Source: Clostridium sp. CAG:964
Lineage (GTDB): Bacteria > Bacillota > Clostridia > Oscillospirales > Acutalibacteraceae
Reading direction: 5' to 3'
NCBI GenBank assembly: GCA_000435335.1
Contig: FR891324.1
Location: 4,763 to 68,762, forward strand
DNA length: 64,000 nt
Numbering within the stretch: the first letter of the stretch is position 1; each line of letters starts with the position of its first letter. The translations under genes were made by a program, and so were the position numbers. This document shows positions 53,882 to 63,355 of the stretch, one piece after another. The notes below the pieces were generated by a model. It was not told the DNA's origin and ran no database searches. It was given only the letters and a program-made list of their open reading frames with translations.

Positions 53882-55090
53882 TTGCCTAACAAAGATAGAA
53901 CATCATCAAAAGGAAAAAAACAAGCAAAAAAAACAAAGACTAAAAGGACTAAAACCAAACGCCCGGTGTGGAAAACAGCCTTGCTGTGCTTTTTGTGCTT
54001 GGTAATGCTGGTATCAGGCGTAGGTATGATTTATTTTTATAATATTGTAGGGTCTGTTAATTATAAGCCTATCCATGAAAATTCAAATAAAAATAAAACC
54101 TCTTCCTTAACATCAAGCGGCGACCCTTCGCTGGACTTGTTTAACGGAGATTTGCTTAATGACCCCATGATTTTAAACATTATGGTTTACGGTGAAGACT
54201 CAGGCGTAGACAGCGACAACCCTTACGGCAGAAGTGATACTATGCTTATGGTTTCAATAGACAACCGCCACAAGAAGGTTAAGCTGACATCATTTATGAG
54301 AGATATGTGGGTAACTATACCTTATACCGACGAAGCTGGCAACGAGCACGGCTTTGACAAGCTGAATGCAGCTTATTCACTGGGCGGTGCAGAGCTTTCG
54401 GTAAAAACCATAGAATCTAACTTTGGCGTTGATATTGACAGGTATGCTATTGTAGATTTTAAAAGCTTTAAGAGTATTATTGATACCCTAGGCGGTATTG
54501 ATATAACACTTACTCAGGACGAAATTGACTATATTAACTGGCAAACCTATCTGAATAATCAATCAGAGGAAAGATATGAAATAACAGACGAGCCGGGTGT
54601 TGTACATCTAAACGGCAGACAAGCACTGTGGTATGCTCGTGACAGAGGCTATGAGGAGGATAATCACCCTGAATTTGTAGTGCCCGGCAATGACTTTGAC
54701 AGAACAAGCCGTCAGCGTAACCTTATGAAAACTCTTATGAAGGAGTTTAAGTCTGCCAGCCTTACAGACATTGTAAAAATAGTAAGCGAAATCGGTCCTA
54801 TGATTACCACAAACCTAAAGAAGGACGAGATTACAACTCTTGTTGCAAATTCATTAACCTATCTTTCATACGACACTGAGGAAATGGGACTGCCGACAGG
54901 CGACTGCTACAAATACAGCTGGACTGCCGATCGGCAATCTATACTGGAAATTACCGACCTGCAGCTTTTGAGAACACATTTGGCTAAATTTATTTTTGGC
55001 GAGGATTCGGTTATTGAAAACAACTCGGAAATTACAACAGACCCTGCTACAGACCCCGCTACGGAAATAACAGCAAGCGGCGGCGAGTAA
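53882..55090 (+). CDS. LytR-CpsA-Psr (LCP) family wall-polymer ligase
   Basis: About 402 residues: basic cytoplasmic head (KKQAKKTKTKRTKTKRP), one membrane helix near residues 35-57, then the LCP domain with YGRSDTMLMVSIDNRHKKV, LTSFMRDMWVTIP, IDTLGGIDITL and GRQALWYARDR holding the conserved Arg/Asp residues. A Thr/Pro-rich tail (TTDPATDPATE) ends it. LCP enzymes attach lipid-linked teichoic or capsular polymer to peptidoglycan. The frame opens with ATG at 53864 with no site; TTG at 53882 has AAGGGAG eight nt upstream and is favoured. Confidence 0.88.
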   Translation: MPNKDRTSSKGKKQAKKTKTKRTKTKRPVWKTALLCFLCLVMLVSGVGMIYFYNIVGSVNYKPIHENSNKNKTSSLTSSGDPSLDLFNGDLLNDPMILNIMVYGEDSGVDSDNPYGRSDTMLMVSIDNRHKKVKLTSFMRDMWVTIPYTDEAGNEHGFDKLNAAYSLGGAELSVKTIESNFGVDIDRYAIVDFKSFKSIIDTLGGIDITLTQDEIDYINWQTYLNNQSEERYEITDEPGVVHLNGRQALWYARDRGYEEDNHPEFVVPGNDFDRTSRQRNLMKTLMKEFKSASLTDIVKIVSEIGPMITTNLKKDEITTLVANSLTYLSYDTEEMGLPTGDCYKYSWTADRQSILEITDLQLLRTHLAKFIFGEDSVIENNSEITTDPATDPATEITASGGE

Positions 55091-55112
55091 ATAAAAGCAA
55101 TAATTATAACCT

Positions 55113-55147
55113 ACCCACAGTAACCATACAAAGCTGTGGGTATTTTA
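55113..55147 (+). terminator. Terminator after the LCP gene
   Basis: Eight-bp stem ACCCACAG / CTGTGGGT with a TATTTT tail. Confidence 0.65.
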
Positions 55148-55191
55148 CCGTGGTAAAATCGGTTTACATTTTACCTTTATTGTGGTAAAAT
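55142..55191. repeat. Array of ATTTTACC/GGTAAAAT inverted repeats upstream of proB
   Basis: Two inverted pairs of the 8-mer: 55142-55149 with 55152-55159, and 55168-55175 with 55184-55191. They lie 40-90 bp before proB, where an operator would sit. Confidence 0.6.
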
Positions 55192-55230
55192 GCTACTTGA
55201 CACTTAAACATATACTATAGGGTGATAATA

Positions 55231-56019
55231 ATGGAACATAGACGAATAGTTATAAAGGTAGGAACATCTACTTTAACATATGAAAACGGAAAGCTGAATC
55301 TGCGTAGACTGCAAAAGCTGTGCAGAGTAATAAGCGACCTGCAGAATTCCGGAAATGAAATTGTTTTAGTAAGCTCCGGTGCGTTAAGCGTAGGAGTTGG
55401 CAAGCTGGGACTGAAGGAAAGGCCCATAACAACATCACAAAGGCAGGCCGTAGCCTCTGTAGGTCAATGTGAGCTTATGTTTATGTATGACAAAATTTTC
55501 GGGGAATACAACAACACTGTAGGTCAGGTACTATTAACAAGACGAGTAATAGATGATCCAAGGCTGCGTGAAAATGCCTATAATACATTTGAAGAGCTTA
55601 TTAATATGTGCATTATTCCGGTTGTAAACGAAAACGATACTGTAGCTACAGACGAAATTGCCGGAGCAAACTTTGGCGACAACGATATGCTGTCTGCCCT
55701 TGTAGCAAGAGTTGTTAATGCCGACCTGCTGATTATACTAACGGACATTGACGGGCTTTACGAAACTAATCCTAAGGAGGATCCATACGCAAAGCTGCTG
55801 AAAAGAGTACCTGAAATTACAGAGGAAATTAAGCATATGGCAGGCGGAAGCGGCTCTAACCGTGGTACAGGCGGTATGTCCACTAAGGTAGCTGCGGCAG
55901 AGGTAGCTACTAAAGCAGGCATAGAGTGCTGTGTTTTAAACGGCAGCAACCCCGATGTGCTTTATGACATTATGGAGGGACATAATCCGGGAACTATATT
56001 TGAAGCACACAGTAATTAA
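55231..56019 (+). CDS. proB: Glutamate 5-kinase
   Basis: A 262-residue amino-acid kinase: IVIKVGTSTL at the start, LVSSGALSVGVGKLG, VNENDTVATDEI, FGDNDMLSALVA, ILTDIDGLYE and GTGGMSTKVAAAEVA. It phosphorylates glutamate, the first step of proline synthesis. The C-terminal PUA domain of E. coli ProB is missing, a common short form. No proA gene is next to it. ATG 55231 with GGGTG seven nt upstream; GTG 55222 is the alternative. Confidence 0.92.
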   Translation: MEHRRIVIKVGTSTLTYENGKLNLRRLQKLCRVISDLQNSGNEIVLVSSGALSVGVGKLGLKERPITTSQRQAVASVGQCELMFMYDKIFGEYNNTVGQVLLTRRVIDDPRLRENAYNTFEELINMCIIPVVNENDTVATDEIAGANFGDNDMLSALVARVVNADLLIILTDIDGLYETNPKEDPYAKLLKRVPEITEEIKHMAGGSGSNRGTGGMSTKVAAAEVATKAGIECCVLNGSNPDVLYDIMEGHNPGTIFEAHSN

Positions 56020-56384
56020 ATTTATTTTCGGCTCTGCTTTTAAATGAATTTATCAATTTGCAAGAGGGAACAGCACAGGCTGTTCTCTCTGTTTTGTTTA
56101 ATTTAATTTTTCTATTCGGCGTCCCTTTAAAAATTAATTATAGATGGATAAAAGATGCCATAGTAAGGTATCTGCCATATATGTGCAATTAAAATTCAGC
56201 TATGCTTTTACATAAAATTTGCTCCGCAGGAAAGTCAAACAACCTGCCCAACACGCTTTTGCTGCTTATAAGGCATATTTATAACCTTGCAGTAAAATCA
56301 TTTTAAAGGTGCTATTTTGCAAGACTTGGAATAATGAACAATTTTTCTGTATAAATGTTGTTAAGGTTAATAACCTATTGTTGC
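56020..56384. other. Non-coding stretch before nrdD
   Basis: Contains the proB terminator (56063-56094) and a short palindrome AGGTTAATAACCT at 56363-56375. No gene recognised; the nrdD promoter and NrdR box follow. Confidence 0.5.
56063..56094 (+). terminator. proB terminator
   Basis: Twelve-bp stem AGAGGGAACAGC / GCTGTTCTCTCT with one G-T pair and an ACAG loop, followed by GTTTTG. Confidence 0.7.
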
Positions 56385-56453
56385 TTGACTTAGGCAGGGT
56401 TATGCTCTATACTTAGTAGGTACGCTGAGCATAAAACATACTATATATTGTGT
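56385..56453 (+). promoter_or_regulatory. nrdD promoter with NrdR box
   Basis: -35 TTGACT (56385-56390), 17-bp spacer, -10 TATACT (56408-56413). A 16-mer at 56438-56453 (ATACTATATATTGTGT) matches the NrdR consensus ACACWATATATWGTGT at 15 of 16 positions. A weaker match (10/16) overlaps the -10. NrdR represses nrd genes when dATP is plentiful. Confidence 0.75.
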
Positions 56454-56525
56454 TACAGGGTTATTCATTACACAATTTATGCCAACTATGTAAATAAGGA
56501 AAAAATGAAATGGAGGATATGAAGC

Positions 56526-58862
56526 ATGATTGAATACATCTTTAAGAGAGATGGAAGAAAAGTTAAATTTGACCTTCAAAAAATAACTGATGCTATTTTT
56601 AAGGCGGCACAGGCAGTAGGCGGAAACGACTACCAGGAGGCCCAAAGACTTGCTTTGGCAGTTGAGGACGCTTTGGAAAAGGAATGCGGTGATATTCCCA
56701 CTGTAGAGCATGTGCAGGACACAGTTGAAAAAACACTTATTGAAAGCGGACACGCAAGAACCTCAAAGGAGTATATCCTATACAGAGCGGAACGCACAAG
56801 AGTGCGTGAAATGAACACAAAGCTGATGAAGATATACGAGGATCTTACCTTTAAGTCAGCTAAGGACAATGATGTTAAGCGTGAAAATGCAAATATAGAC
56901 GGCGACACAGCTATGGGCACTATGTTAAAGTACGGTTCGGAGGGTGCTAAGCAGTTCTACGAAATGTATATTTTGAACCCAAAGCACGCCGAGGCTCATC
57001 GCAACGGAGATATTCATATTCATGATCTAGATTTTCTTACATTGACAACAACCTGCTGTCAAATTGATATAGACAAGCTGTTTACGGGCGGTTTTTCAAC
57101 AGGTCACGGCTTTTTAAGAGAGCCTAACGACATTGCCAGCTATGCTGCTCTTGCTTGCATTGCAATACAAAGCAACCAGAACGATCAGCACGGCGGTCAG
57201 AGCATACCTAACTTTGACTATGGTATGTCAAAGGGCGTTGCCAAAACCTACCGCAGAATTTACAGACAAAATCTGCTGAGAGCGGCCGAGCTGTTGGTTG
57301 ACAGTGAAACAGCGGTAGACGATGTTAAGGACATTGCAGACACTGCCGAGGCAAACAGCAACGCCACACCAAAGCTTGACGACGGCGAGGTATATATGGC
57401 AGAGGAGCTAAAGCTGCTTACTGAAAAATACGGTGAACAGCTTGCAGGAAGACTGCAGCGCTTTGCGTTTAAGCATGCCAACACAGAAACTGACCGTGCA
57501 GTTTACCAGGCTATGGAGGCATTTGTACACAACCTAAACACTATGCATTCCCGTGCAGGTGCTCAAATTCCGTTTAGCTCTATTAACTACGGTACAGATA
57601 CTACTCCTGAGGGCAGAATGGTTATTAAAAATGTACTGTTGGCAACAGAGGCCGGTTTGGGTAACGGTGAAACACCAATATTCCCTATACATATTTTTAA
57701 GGTTAAGGACGGTATAAACTATAACCACACAGACCCTAACTACGACCTGTTTAAGCTTGCCTGCAGAGTCAGTGCAAAAAGACTTTTCCCTAACTTCTCA
57801 TTTATTGACGCTCCGTTCAACCTGAAATACTACAAGGAAGGACATCCTGAAACAGAGGTTGCGTATATGGGCTGTCGTACAAGAGTTATGGCTAACCATT
57901 ACGACCCTACCAGAGAGATTGTAAACGGCAGAGGCAACCTAAGCTTTACATCTGTAAACCTGCCTAGACTTGCTATTTTAAGCAACGGAAATATAGACTT
58001 TTTCTATGAGCAGCTTGACAGAAAGATAGACCTTATTATAGACCAGCTTCTTGACAGATTTAAAATTCAGTCTGCAAAGCTTGTTCGCAACTATCCGTTC
58101 CTAATGGGACAGGGCATATGGCTTGACAGTGACAAGCTTGGCCCTAATGACAGCGTTGGCGAGGTGCTGAAGCACGGTACATTGACACTGGGCTTTATAG
58201 GACTGGCTGAGTGCCTAAAGGCCCTAGTAGGCAAGCACCACGGCGAAAGCAAAGAGGCACAGAACCTTGGACTTGAAATTGTAGGCTATATGAGAAGGAG
58301 AATGGACGAAGCTACAGAAAAATACGGACTTAACTTTTCGCTTATAGCCACACCGGCCGAGGGACTTTCGGGCAGATTTGTAAGAATGGACGCTGAAAGA
58401 TTTGGCAAAATTCCGGGTGTAACAGACAGAGCCTACTACACAAACAGCTTCCATGTTCCTGTTTACTACAATATTTCCGCCTATGATAAAATTAAAACAG
58501 AAGCCCCTTACCACAGTCTTACAAACGGCGGACATATTTCTTATATTGAGCTTGACGGTGATCCGACAGAAAATCTGGAGGCTTTTGAAAAGGTTGTTCA
58601 TGTTATGAAGGAGTGCGGCATTGGCTATGGCTCTATTAACCACCCTGTTGACCGTGACCCTGAATGCGGCTACACAGGCATTATTGGCGACACCTGCCCT
58701 AAGTGCGGCAGAAGTGAGTGCGACGGTCAGCATAGCTTTGAAAGAATAAGAAGAATTACCGGTTATCTTGTTGGTACAGTTGACCGCTTTAACAACGCCA
58801 AAAAGGCTGAAGTACAAGACCGTGTAAAGCACGCTGTAGGTGAAGAAATGGAGCAAATTTAA
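56526..58862 (+). CDS. nrdD: Anaerobic ribonucleoside-triphosphate reductase (class III)
   Basis: A 778-residue NrdD: ATP-cone domain (about 1-90, FKRDGRKVKFDLQKI), barrel with DIHIHDLDFL, TFSSINYGTDTTPEGRMV-like INYGTDTTPEGR, and near the end a zinc site (CGYTG with CPKCG) plus the glycyl-radical loop RITGYLVGTVDRFNNAK. It makes dNTPs from NTPs without oxygen. It needs the activase NrdG, which is not in the window. GGAGG lies nine nt before the ATG. NrdR-type control upstream. Confidence 0.95.
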   Translation: MIEYIFKRDGRKVKFDLQKITDAIFKAAQAVGGNDYQEAQRLALAVEDALEKECGDIPTVEHVQDTVEKTLIESGHARTSKEYILYRAERTRVREMNTKLMKIYEDLTFKSAKDNDVKRENANIDGDTAMGTMLKYGSEGAKQFYEMYILNPKHAEAHRNGDIHIHDLDFLTLTTTCCQIDIDKLFTGGFSTGHGFLREPNDIASYAALACIAIQSNQNDQHGGQSIPNFDYGMSKGVAKTYRRIYRQNLLRAAELLVDSETAVDDVKDIADTAEANSNATPKLDDGEVYMAEELKLLTEKYGEQLAGRLQRFAFKHANTETDRAVYQAMEAFVHNLNTMHSRAGAQIPFSSINYGTDTTPEGRMVIKNVLLATEAGLGNGETPIFPIHIFKVKDGINYNHTDPNYDLFKLACRVSAKRLFPNFSFIDAPFNLKYYKEGHPETEVAYMGCRTRVMANHYDPTREIVNGRGNLSFTSVNLPRLAILSNGNIDFFYEQLDRKIDLIIDQLLDRFKIQSAKLVRNYPFLMGQGIWLDSDKLGPNDSVGEVLKHGTLTLGFIGLAECLKALVGKHHGESKEAQNLGLEIVGYMRRRMDEATEKYGLNFSLIATPAEGLSGRFVRMDAERFGKIPGVTDRAYYTNSFHVPVYYNISAYDKIKTEAPYHSLTNGGHISYIELDGDPTENLEAFEKVVHVMKECGIGYGSINHPVDRDPECGYTGIIGDTCPKCGRSECDGQHSFERIRRITGYLVGTVDRFNNAKKAEVQDRVKHAVGEEMEQI

Positions 58863-58930
58863 GCACCGCTTTATTAACAATTTAACAATGCTTATACCGG
58901 TATCCCTAAAAAGATAATGACAATATAAAA

Positions 58931-58968
58931 AACGGCACACCTAAAAGCATGGTGTGCCGTTTCTGTTC
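58931..58968. terminator. Bidirectional terminator between nrdD and the DUF5131 gene
   Basis: Perfect 11-bp stem AACGGCACACC / GGTGTGCCGTT; T-rich tails on both strands. Confidence 0.8.
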
Positions 58969-58974
58969 TTTTAT

Positions 58975-59874
58975 TTAAGGCTTGCTTGCTGCTGTGTTTT
59001 TTGCATTGCACTTTCCGCAGTGGCTGCAGCCGTTGCAAATTAGCCGAGAGCCGCACATTTTGCAGTTTTCTCCAAAATACGGCACATACAATTCCTCCTT
59101 TGGAATTTCCATTCCCAGCGGATTGGTAAGCTTATATTCTATTGGCTTACCTGCAAAGTTCATACCGGACTTATACGCCATTTTTGCCTGTAGTCTTTTG
59201 TTTGGCAAATGATATTGCCTGCCGTCTTTTATAAACAATGTGCCTGTTTCTATAAAGCAAAAGGTAACATCGTGCTTTATACACTCACTCTGCAGCTGCT
59301 TAACCCAATCAAAACAGCAGGGACGACAGCCGTCGTAATTTTCACCGCCGCAAATAACCTGTTCTATCTGCCCGGTGGCAAGGTATTTATCTATGGTTAC
59401 ACTACCAATAAAAGGTGCACACATAATACCTTTGTGCTTAAATGGAAGTGACAGCATTATGGGAATTCTTTCGTCTGCCCTCTTTTGGTTTTCACAGGTC
59501 ACATTAAAAAACACATTCTCCCAACCGTTACCCCAGTCGTCAGGCAAGCACTCCAAAACCCTTTGCGGGCGTTTGGTAAGCAGAAAAAACTTAACATCAC
59601 TGCGCTCTTTTATAATACTCCAGGCGTCCTCTCTCCATACATCTGCCTGCTCTAAAAAAAAGTCAGAGGTCATACACACACGAATTTGCTCGCCGCTTGC
59701 CACTTTAAAGGAACCATCCTTATTTTTTTGCAGTGGATAATTAAAGCCCTGCTTAGTTCGGTAAATATTACTGCCACAGCTGTTTCTCTGACTGTCTAAG
59801 TAGTACATATAGCAGTTGTCACAGCCCTCGCTGCACTTTATACAGCCATGCCAAGGATTCCATATGTCGTGCAT
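58975..59874 (-). CDS. DUF5131 (phage Gp37-like) protein
   Basis: A 299-residue DUF5131 protein. It opens IWNPWHGCIKCSEGCDNCYM with a Cys-x3-Cys-x2-Cys-like set recalling radical SAM clusters, then FFLLTKRPQRV, CGGENYDGCRP and WVKQLQSECI. The last 30 residues are a zinc-ribbon-like tail (CKMCGSRLICNGCSHCGKC). Family function unknown; it occurs in phages and bacteria. The ATG at 59874 has AGGAGG eight nt upstream; the frame extends to 59958 through a hairpin with no site. Confidence 0.72.
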   Translation of the reverse strand: MHDIWNPWHGCIKCSEGCDNCYMYYLDSQRNSCGSNIYRTKQGFNYPLQKNKDGSFKVASGEQIRVCMTSDFFLEQADVWREDAWSIIKERSDVKFFLLTKRPQRVLECLPDDWGNGWENVFFNVTCENQKRADERIPIMLSLPFKHKGIMCAPFIGSVTIDKYLATGQIEQVICGGENYDGCRPCCFDWVKQLQSECIKHDVTFCFIETGTLFIKDGRQYHLPNKRLQAKMAYKSGMNFAGKPIEYKLTNPLGMEIPKEELYVPYFGENCKMCGSRLICNGCSHCGKCNAKNTAASKP

Positions 59875-59915
59875 TACCTCTGCCTCCTGTTTGTAAAAAT
59901 TTTTATTAATATCAT

Positions 59916-59952
59916 AAACGGACAGCCCCATATACTGCGGAGCTGTCCGTTT
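59916..59952 (-). terminator. Hairpin after the M23 peptidase gene
   Basis: Perfect 11-bp stem AAACGGACAGC / GCTGTCCGTTT. The plus strand has a T6 tail; the minus strand reads TTTATGATATT. It lies just past the M23 stop and before the favoured DUF5131 start. Confidence 0.6.
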
Positions 59953-59964
59953 TTTCATCTATAT

Positions 59965-61302
59965 TTAGTATGTAATTGACAGGTTTGGGTATTCGGTCAT
60001 TGGGTTATACTTTACACCGTCGTAGCGTGTTTCAAAGTGCAAATGTGCACCGGTAGAGTGACCTGTAGAGCCTACAAAGCCCAACAGCTGGCCCGCCTCT
60101 ACATAATCGCCTATAGATACCGCTATAGAGCTCATATGGGCATATACTGTCATATAGCCGTCTCCATGGTCAAGCATAACATAATTTCCGTAACCGCCTC
60201 CACAGCCACAGCTGGCGTCTTTACCCCAATTATGTATACAATCGTTATTTGCAGAGGTTACAGTACCAGACCTTGCCGCAACAACATTTGCACCGTCTAT
60301 GCCTGCACTGGCAATATCAAGAGCACCATGGTTATATGAGCCTCTGTCCTCATTCCATAATGAGGTAAGGTTGTAAAAGCCCGGCACAGGCCATATGTAG
60401 CCGGTGGTGCTTGTGTTATTGTTGCCGCCGTTGCTGTTATTGTCTGAATTGACATTTTCTGAACCATCATTTGAACCGGCCGGCTGCGTTGGCTTTATAA
60501 CCGGTGTTTGCGAAGAGCCACTCGGTGTAGATGAGCTAGAACCGGACGATTGGTTTTTATTTGATGACGGCTTACTGCTTGAGGCCGCACTGCTGCTTGA
60601 CGATTCACTTGCCTGTTCATTTTCAAGGCGGCTATAGTAGCTCTTTATATTGCCCTCAAGACCTTGGTCGTCTGCGGCATTATCGTCTGACAGGCTGTCG
60701 GAAATTTCAGTACTTTCAGCATACAAATAATTCAGCTCTTCTTTATTAGCCTTTAGAATTTCTTCAAAGCTTGCTTTATTTTTTAGCAGCTCCTTATTTT
60801 TAGTTTCAAGCGTTTTTTGGGAATTTTCCAAAGCTCTTTGGCTGTTTTTGTTGCTGTCAATCTGCTGTGACAATGTGTTTATCATTTCAGAATCGTGTTT
60901 TGATATAACAGAAACATAGTCCATCTTGTTGAGTAAATCCGTAAAATTTTCAGCACCTAAAATAATCTCTAAATTACTTGTGGAGCCGGACATATATATT
61001 GCCCTGATTCGTTTTTTCAGCAATTCCTTGTTGTTTTTTATATCTGCATTCAAGTCCTTTATGGTAACATTGGAATTGTCAATTTCCTGCTGCAGCTGTG
61101 CAATTTCAAGCTTTGTGGATTCAATATCCTTATTAAGATCAGAGATTTGCTTAACAAGCCTTTCGTTTTCATCCTCTTTAGTGGAAATTTCGCTTGAATT
61201 ATCGCTTGTATTTTGAACCTCACCGTCGGATACCGCATAAATTGACATTGTCTGCATACATATAAGAGATGCCGCTACAACAGCTAAAAATATTTTTTTC
61301 AT
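59965..61302 (-). CDS. EnvC-like M23 peptidase / FtsEX partner
   Basis: A 445-residue exported protein. A signal peptide (1-24, [11 protein letters not shown]) leads to a coiled coil (about 40-205), a Ser/Pro/Gly linker (about 225-300) and a LytM/M23 zinc peptidase domain with [19 protein letters not shown] and [12 protein letters not shown] ligands. All metal-site residues appear intact, so it may cut peptidoglycan itself, unlike degenerate E. coli EnvC. The coiled coil and the ftsE-ftsX genes directly upstream predict control by FtsEX at the division site. Confidence 0.92.
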   Translation of the reverse strand: MKKIFLAVVAASLICMQTMSIYAVSDGEVQNTSDNSSEISTKEDENERLVKQISDLNKDIESTKLEIAQLQQEIDNSNVTIKDLNADIKNNKELLKKRIRAIYMSGSTSNLEIILGAENFTDLLNKMDYVSVISKHDSEMINTLSQQIDSNKNSQRALENSQKTLETKNKELLKNKASFEEILKANKEELNYLYAESTEISDSLSDDNAADDQGLEGNIKSYYSRLENEQASESSSSSAASSSKPSSNKNQSSGSSSSTPSGSSQTPVIKPTQPAGSNDGSENVNSDNNSNGGNNNTSTTGYIWPVPGFYNLTSLWNEDRGSYNHGALDIASAGIDGANVVAARSGTVTSANNDCIHNWGKDASCGCGGGYGNYVMLDHGDGYMTVYAHMSSIAVSIGDYVEAGQLLGFVGSTGHSTGAHLHFETRYDGVKYNPMTEYPNLSITY

Positions 61303-61324
61303 TACTTAATCATTCCTTCCGAAA

Positions 61325-62236
61325 TTACCAGCCTAACAGCTCGTTGCCTTCCAGCTTTAAATACTTTCTTATAGAAATTGCCGCACCTATCGCTCCCATT
61401 GCCGCACCAAACAAAACCATACCTAAAAATACATAGCCTACTACAGAATTAAAGTCAATAATAGCAATAGTTCTTGAAAGTCCGCTTTCAAGGGCGTTGC
61501 CAATACCCTCGTATACAAATTTCAGAAGTATAGAGCCTACAATTCCCGAAAGAACACCCAAACTGATACCTTCTACAATAAAAGGAATGCGTACAAAGGA
61601 GTTTGTAGCACCTACAGACTTCATTATGCTTATCTCAAAGCGTCTTGAGTGCATTGTTGTTCTTATGGCAGTTGACACAATGAACAGAGAAACCAAGCCA
61701 AGCACCAAAACTACCCAAAAGCCTCCCACAGCAACAAAATTCTTAATTTGTGTAAAACGCTGTACCCAGTCTTTTTTATTGCTAACCTGAAGAACTCCGC
61801 TTATTTTGGAAATTTCATCAGCTGTTTTTTCATATTTAGATAAATCCTTCATAGTTATCTTGTAGGCATCCGGCAAAGGGTTGTTGTCACCCTGAAATTC
61901 ACTCTTAATATTCTCCAGGCTGTCCAGACTGTCCTGCAGCTCCTTTATACCCTCCTCTTTTGGATAAAAAGAAACGCTCTCAACATTGTCATTAGATTCC
62001 AGCTGCTTTTTTATAGCCGCTTCTTTATCGCTTTTTAAATCAAAATCAAGGAATACTGTGGTAATATTTTCGTTACCGATTTCGTCAACTAATATTTGCA
62101 AATTTTGACAAAATAAAACCGCAGCTCCCGTTATTAAAAGGCAAGTAACCAATATACCTATGGACGCCATAGACATTGCACGGTTATTCCATACACTCTT
62201 AACGCCCTCGCTAAACAAATATCCAAAACCTTTCAT
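61325..62236 (-). CDS. ftsX: Cell-division ABC permease FtsX
   Basis: A 303-residue FtsX: NNRAMSMASIGILVTCLLITG first helix, an ectodomain (about 50-165, with FYPKEEGIKELQDSL), then three helices near 170-290, and TTMHSRRFEISIMKSVGATN before helix two. It passes the ATPase signal to the extracellular M23 partner. ATG 62236 with GAGGAG eight nt upstream; the frame runs further to 62317 inside ftsE. The 22-nt gap to the peptidase gene shows one operon. Confidence 0.93.
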   Translation of the reverse strand: MKGFGYLFSEGVKSVWNNRAMSMASIGILVTCLLITGAAVLFCQNLQILVDEIGNENITTVFLDFDLKSDKEAAIKKQLESNDNVESVSFYPKEEGIKELQDSLDSLENIKSEFQGDNNPLPDAYKITMKDLSKYEKTADEISKISGVLQVSNKKDWVQRFTQIKNFVAVGGFWVVLVLGLVSLFIVSTAIRTTMHSRRFEISIMKSVGATNSFVRIPFIVEGISLGVLSGIVGSILLKFVYEGIGNALESGLSRTIAIIDFNSVVGYVFLGMVLFGAAMGAIGAAISIRKYLKLEGNELLGW

Positions 62237-62267
62237 ATCTAAAACTCCTCTATAGTCCAACGCCGCT

Positions 62268-63161
62268 TTACTTTTTGTCGGTTTGTTCGGCAGTAATTTC
62301 AGAAATAAGCCTATCAAACCTATCTATATCCATCAGTTTTTCTTGGTTTGACGCGTGGGTATTCTCGGAATTTTGCTTGGCGTTATCTTCCGACTCAACA
62401 GCACTGTTATTTTCAGCATTATTTAATAATTCAAAAGGGCTTGGGCTATTGTCTGCATAATTGCCGCTATTATTATACGAATGCTCGGTTTTTGAAGCAC
62501 CGGTATCGGAAACTACACGGCCCTGGTCAAGCTCAATAATTCTGTCGCCAAATTGCTTAACTATTTCTTTATCGTGAGTTACAACAATAACAGTTGTTCC
62601 GTCTTCGTTAATTTTTTTTAGCAGCTTTATAATTCCTATAGACATATCAAAGTCAACATTTGCCGTAGGCTCGTCTGCTATAACAACTCTTGGCTTATTT
62701 ACTATTGCCCTTGCTAAGCTAACACGCTGACGCTCACCGCCTGAAAGCTGACTGGGGCGTACCTTTATTTTATGCTCCAGTCCCACCAATTTTAAAATAA
62801 ACGGTACTCTTTTTCTTATCTCTGTAGGACTTGCCCCTATAACACGCATAGCAAAAGCGACATTGTCGAACACATTCATTTTGTCTATAAGTCTGAAATC
62901 CTGATAAACCATACCCATTTTTCTGCGTAAATACGGAACTTCTTTTCTTGAAAGCTTATTTATGACACGATCGTCAATTATTATATCGCCGCTTGTTGGC
63001 AGCTGCTCTCTCATTATTAATTTTAGGAGTGTGCTTTTTCCTGCTCCAGATGAGCCAACGATAAAAACAAATTCACCGTCATCAATTGTCAATGACGTTT
63101 CCCTCAGAGCATGTGTGTCACTGTCTTCGTAATCCTTTGACACATTAACAAACTTTATCAT
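62268..63161 (-). CDS. ftsE: Cell-division ABC ATPase FtsE with C-terminal extension
   Basis: A 297-residue FtsE: Walker A GSSGAGKSTLLK near 36, MGMVYQDFRLID (FtsE hallmark), signature LSGGERQRVSLARAIV near 138, Walker B VVIADEPTANVD, switch VVTHDKEIVKQF. The usual protein ends near residue 228; here about 70 residues follow, rich in Asn, Ser and Glu (SYNNSGNYADNSPSP), of unknown role. First gene of ftsE-ftsX-M23 operon. Confidence 0.94.
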   Translation of the reverse strand: MIKFVNVSKDYEDSDTHALRETSLTIDDGEFVFIVGSSGAGKSTLLKLIMREQLPTSGDIIIDDRVINKLSRKEVPYLRRKMGMVYQDFRLIDKMNVFDNVAFAMRVIGASPTEIRKRVPFILKLVGLEHKIKVRPSQLSGGERQRVSLARAIVNKPRVVIADEPTANVDFDMSIGIIKLLKKINEDGTTVIVVTHDKEIVKQFGDRIIELDQGRVVSDTGASKTEHSYNNSGNYADNSPSPFELLNNAENNSAVESEDNAKQNSENTHASNQEKLMDIDRFDRLISEITAEQTDKK

Positions 63162-63355
63162 TCAATAAACCTCCTTTGACCTATACACAGTTTTATTTTA
63201 CCATACATTTGCTATTCTAGCAACTAATACATATTTACAAATTTTTACTTTATATTTTATATCAAGGTAATAAAGATACCTCCTGTCCGCAGTTTTTATA
63301 ATATTTATTGTACAATTTTTGCTTCACTTATCCCACAGCAAAACAAGCCTCTTTT

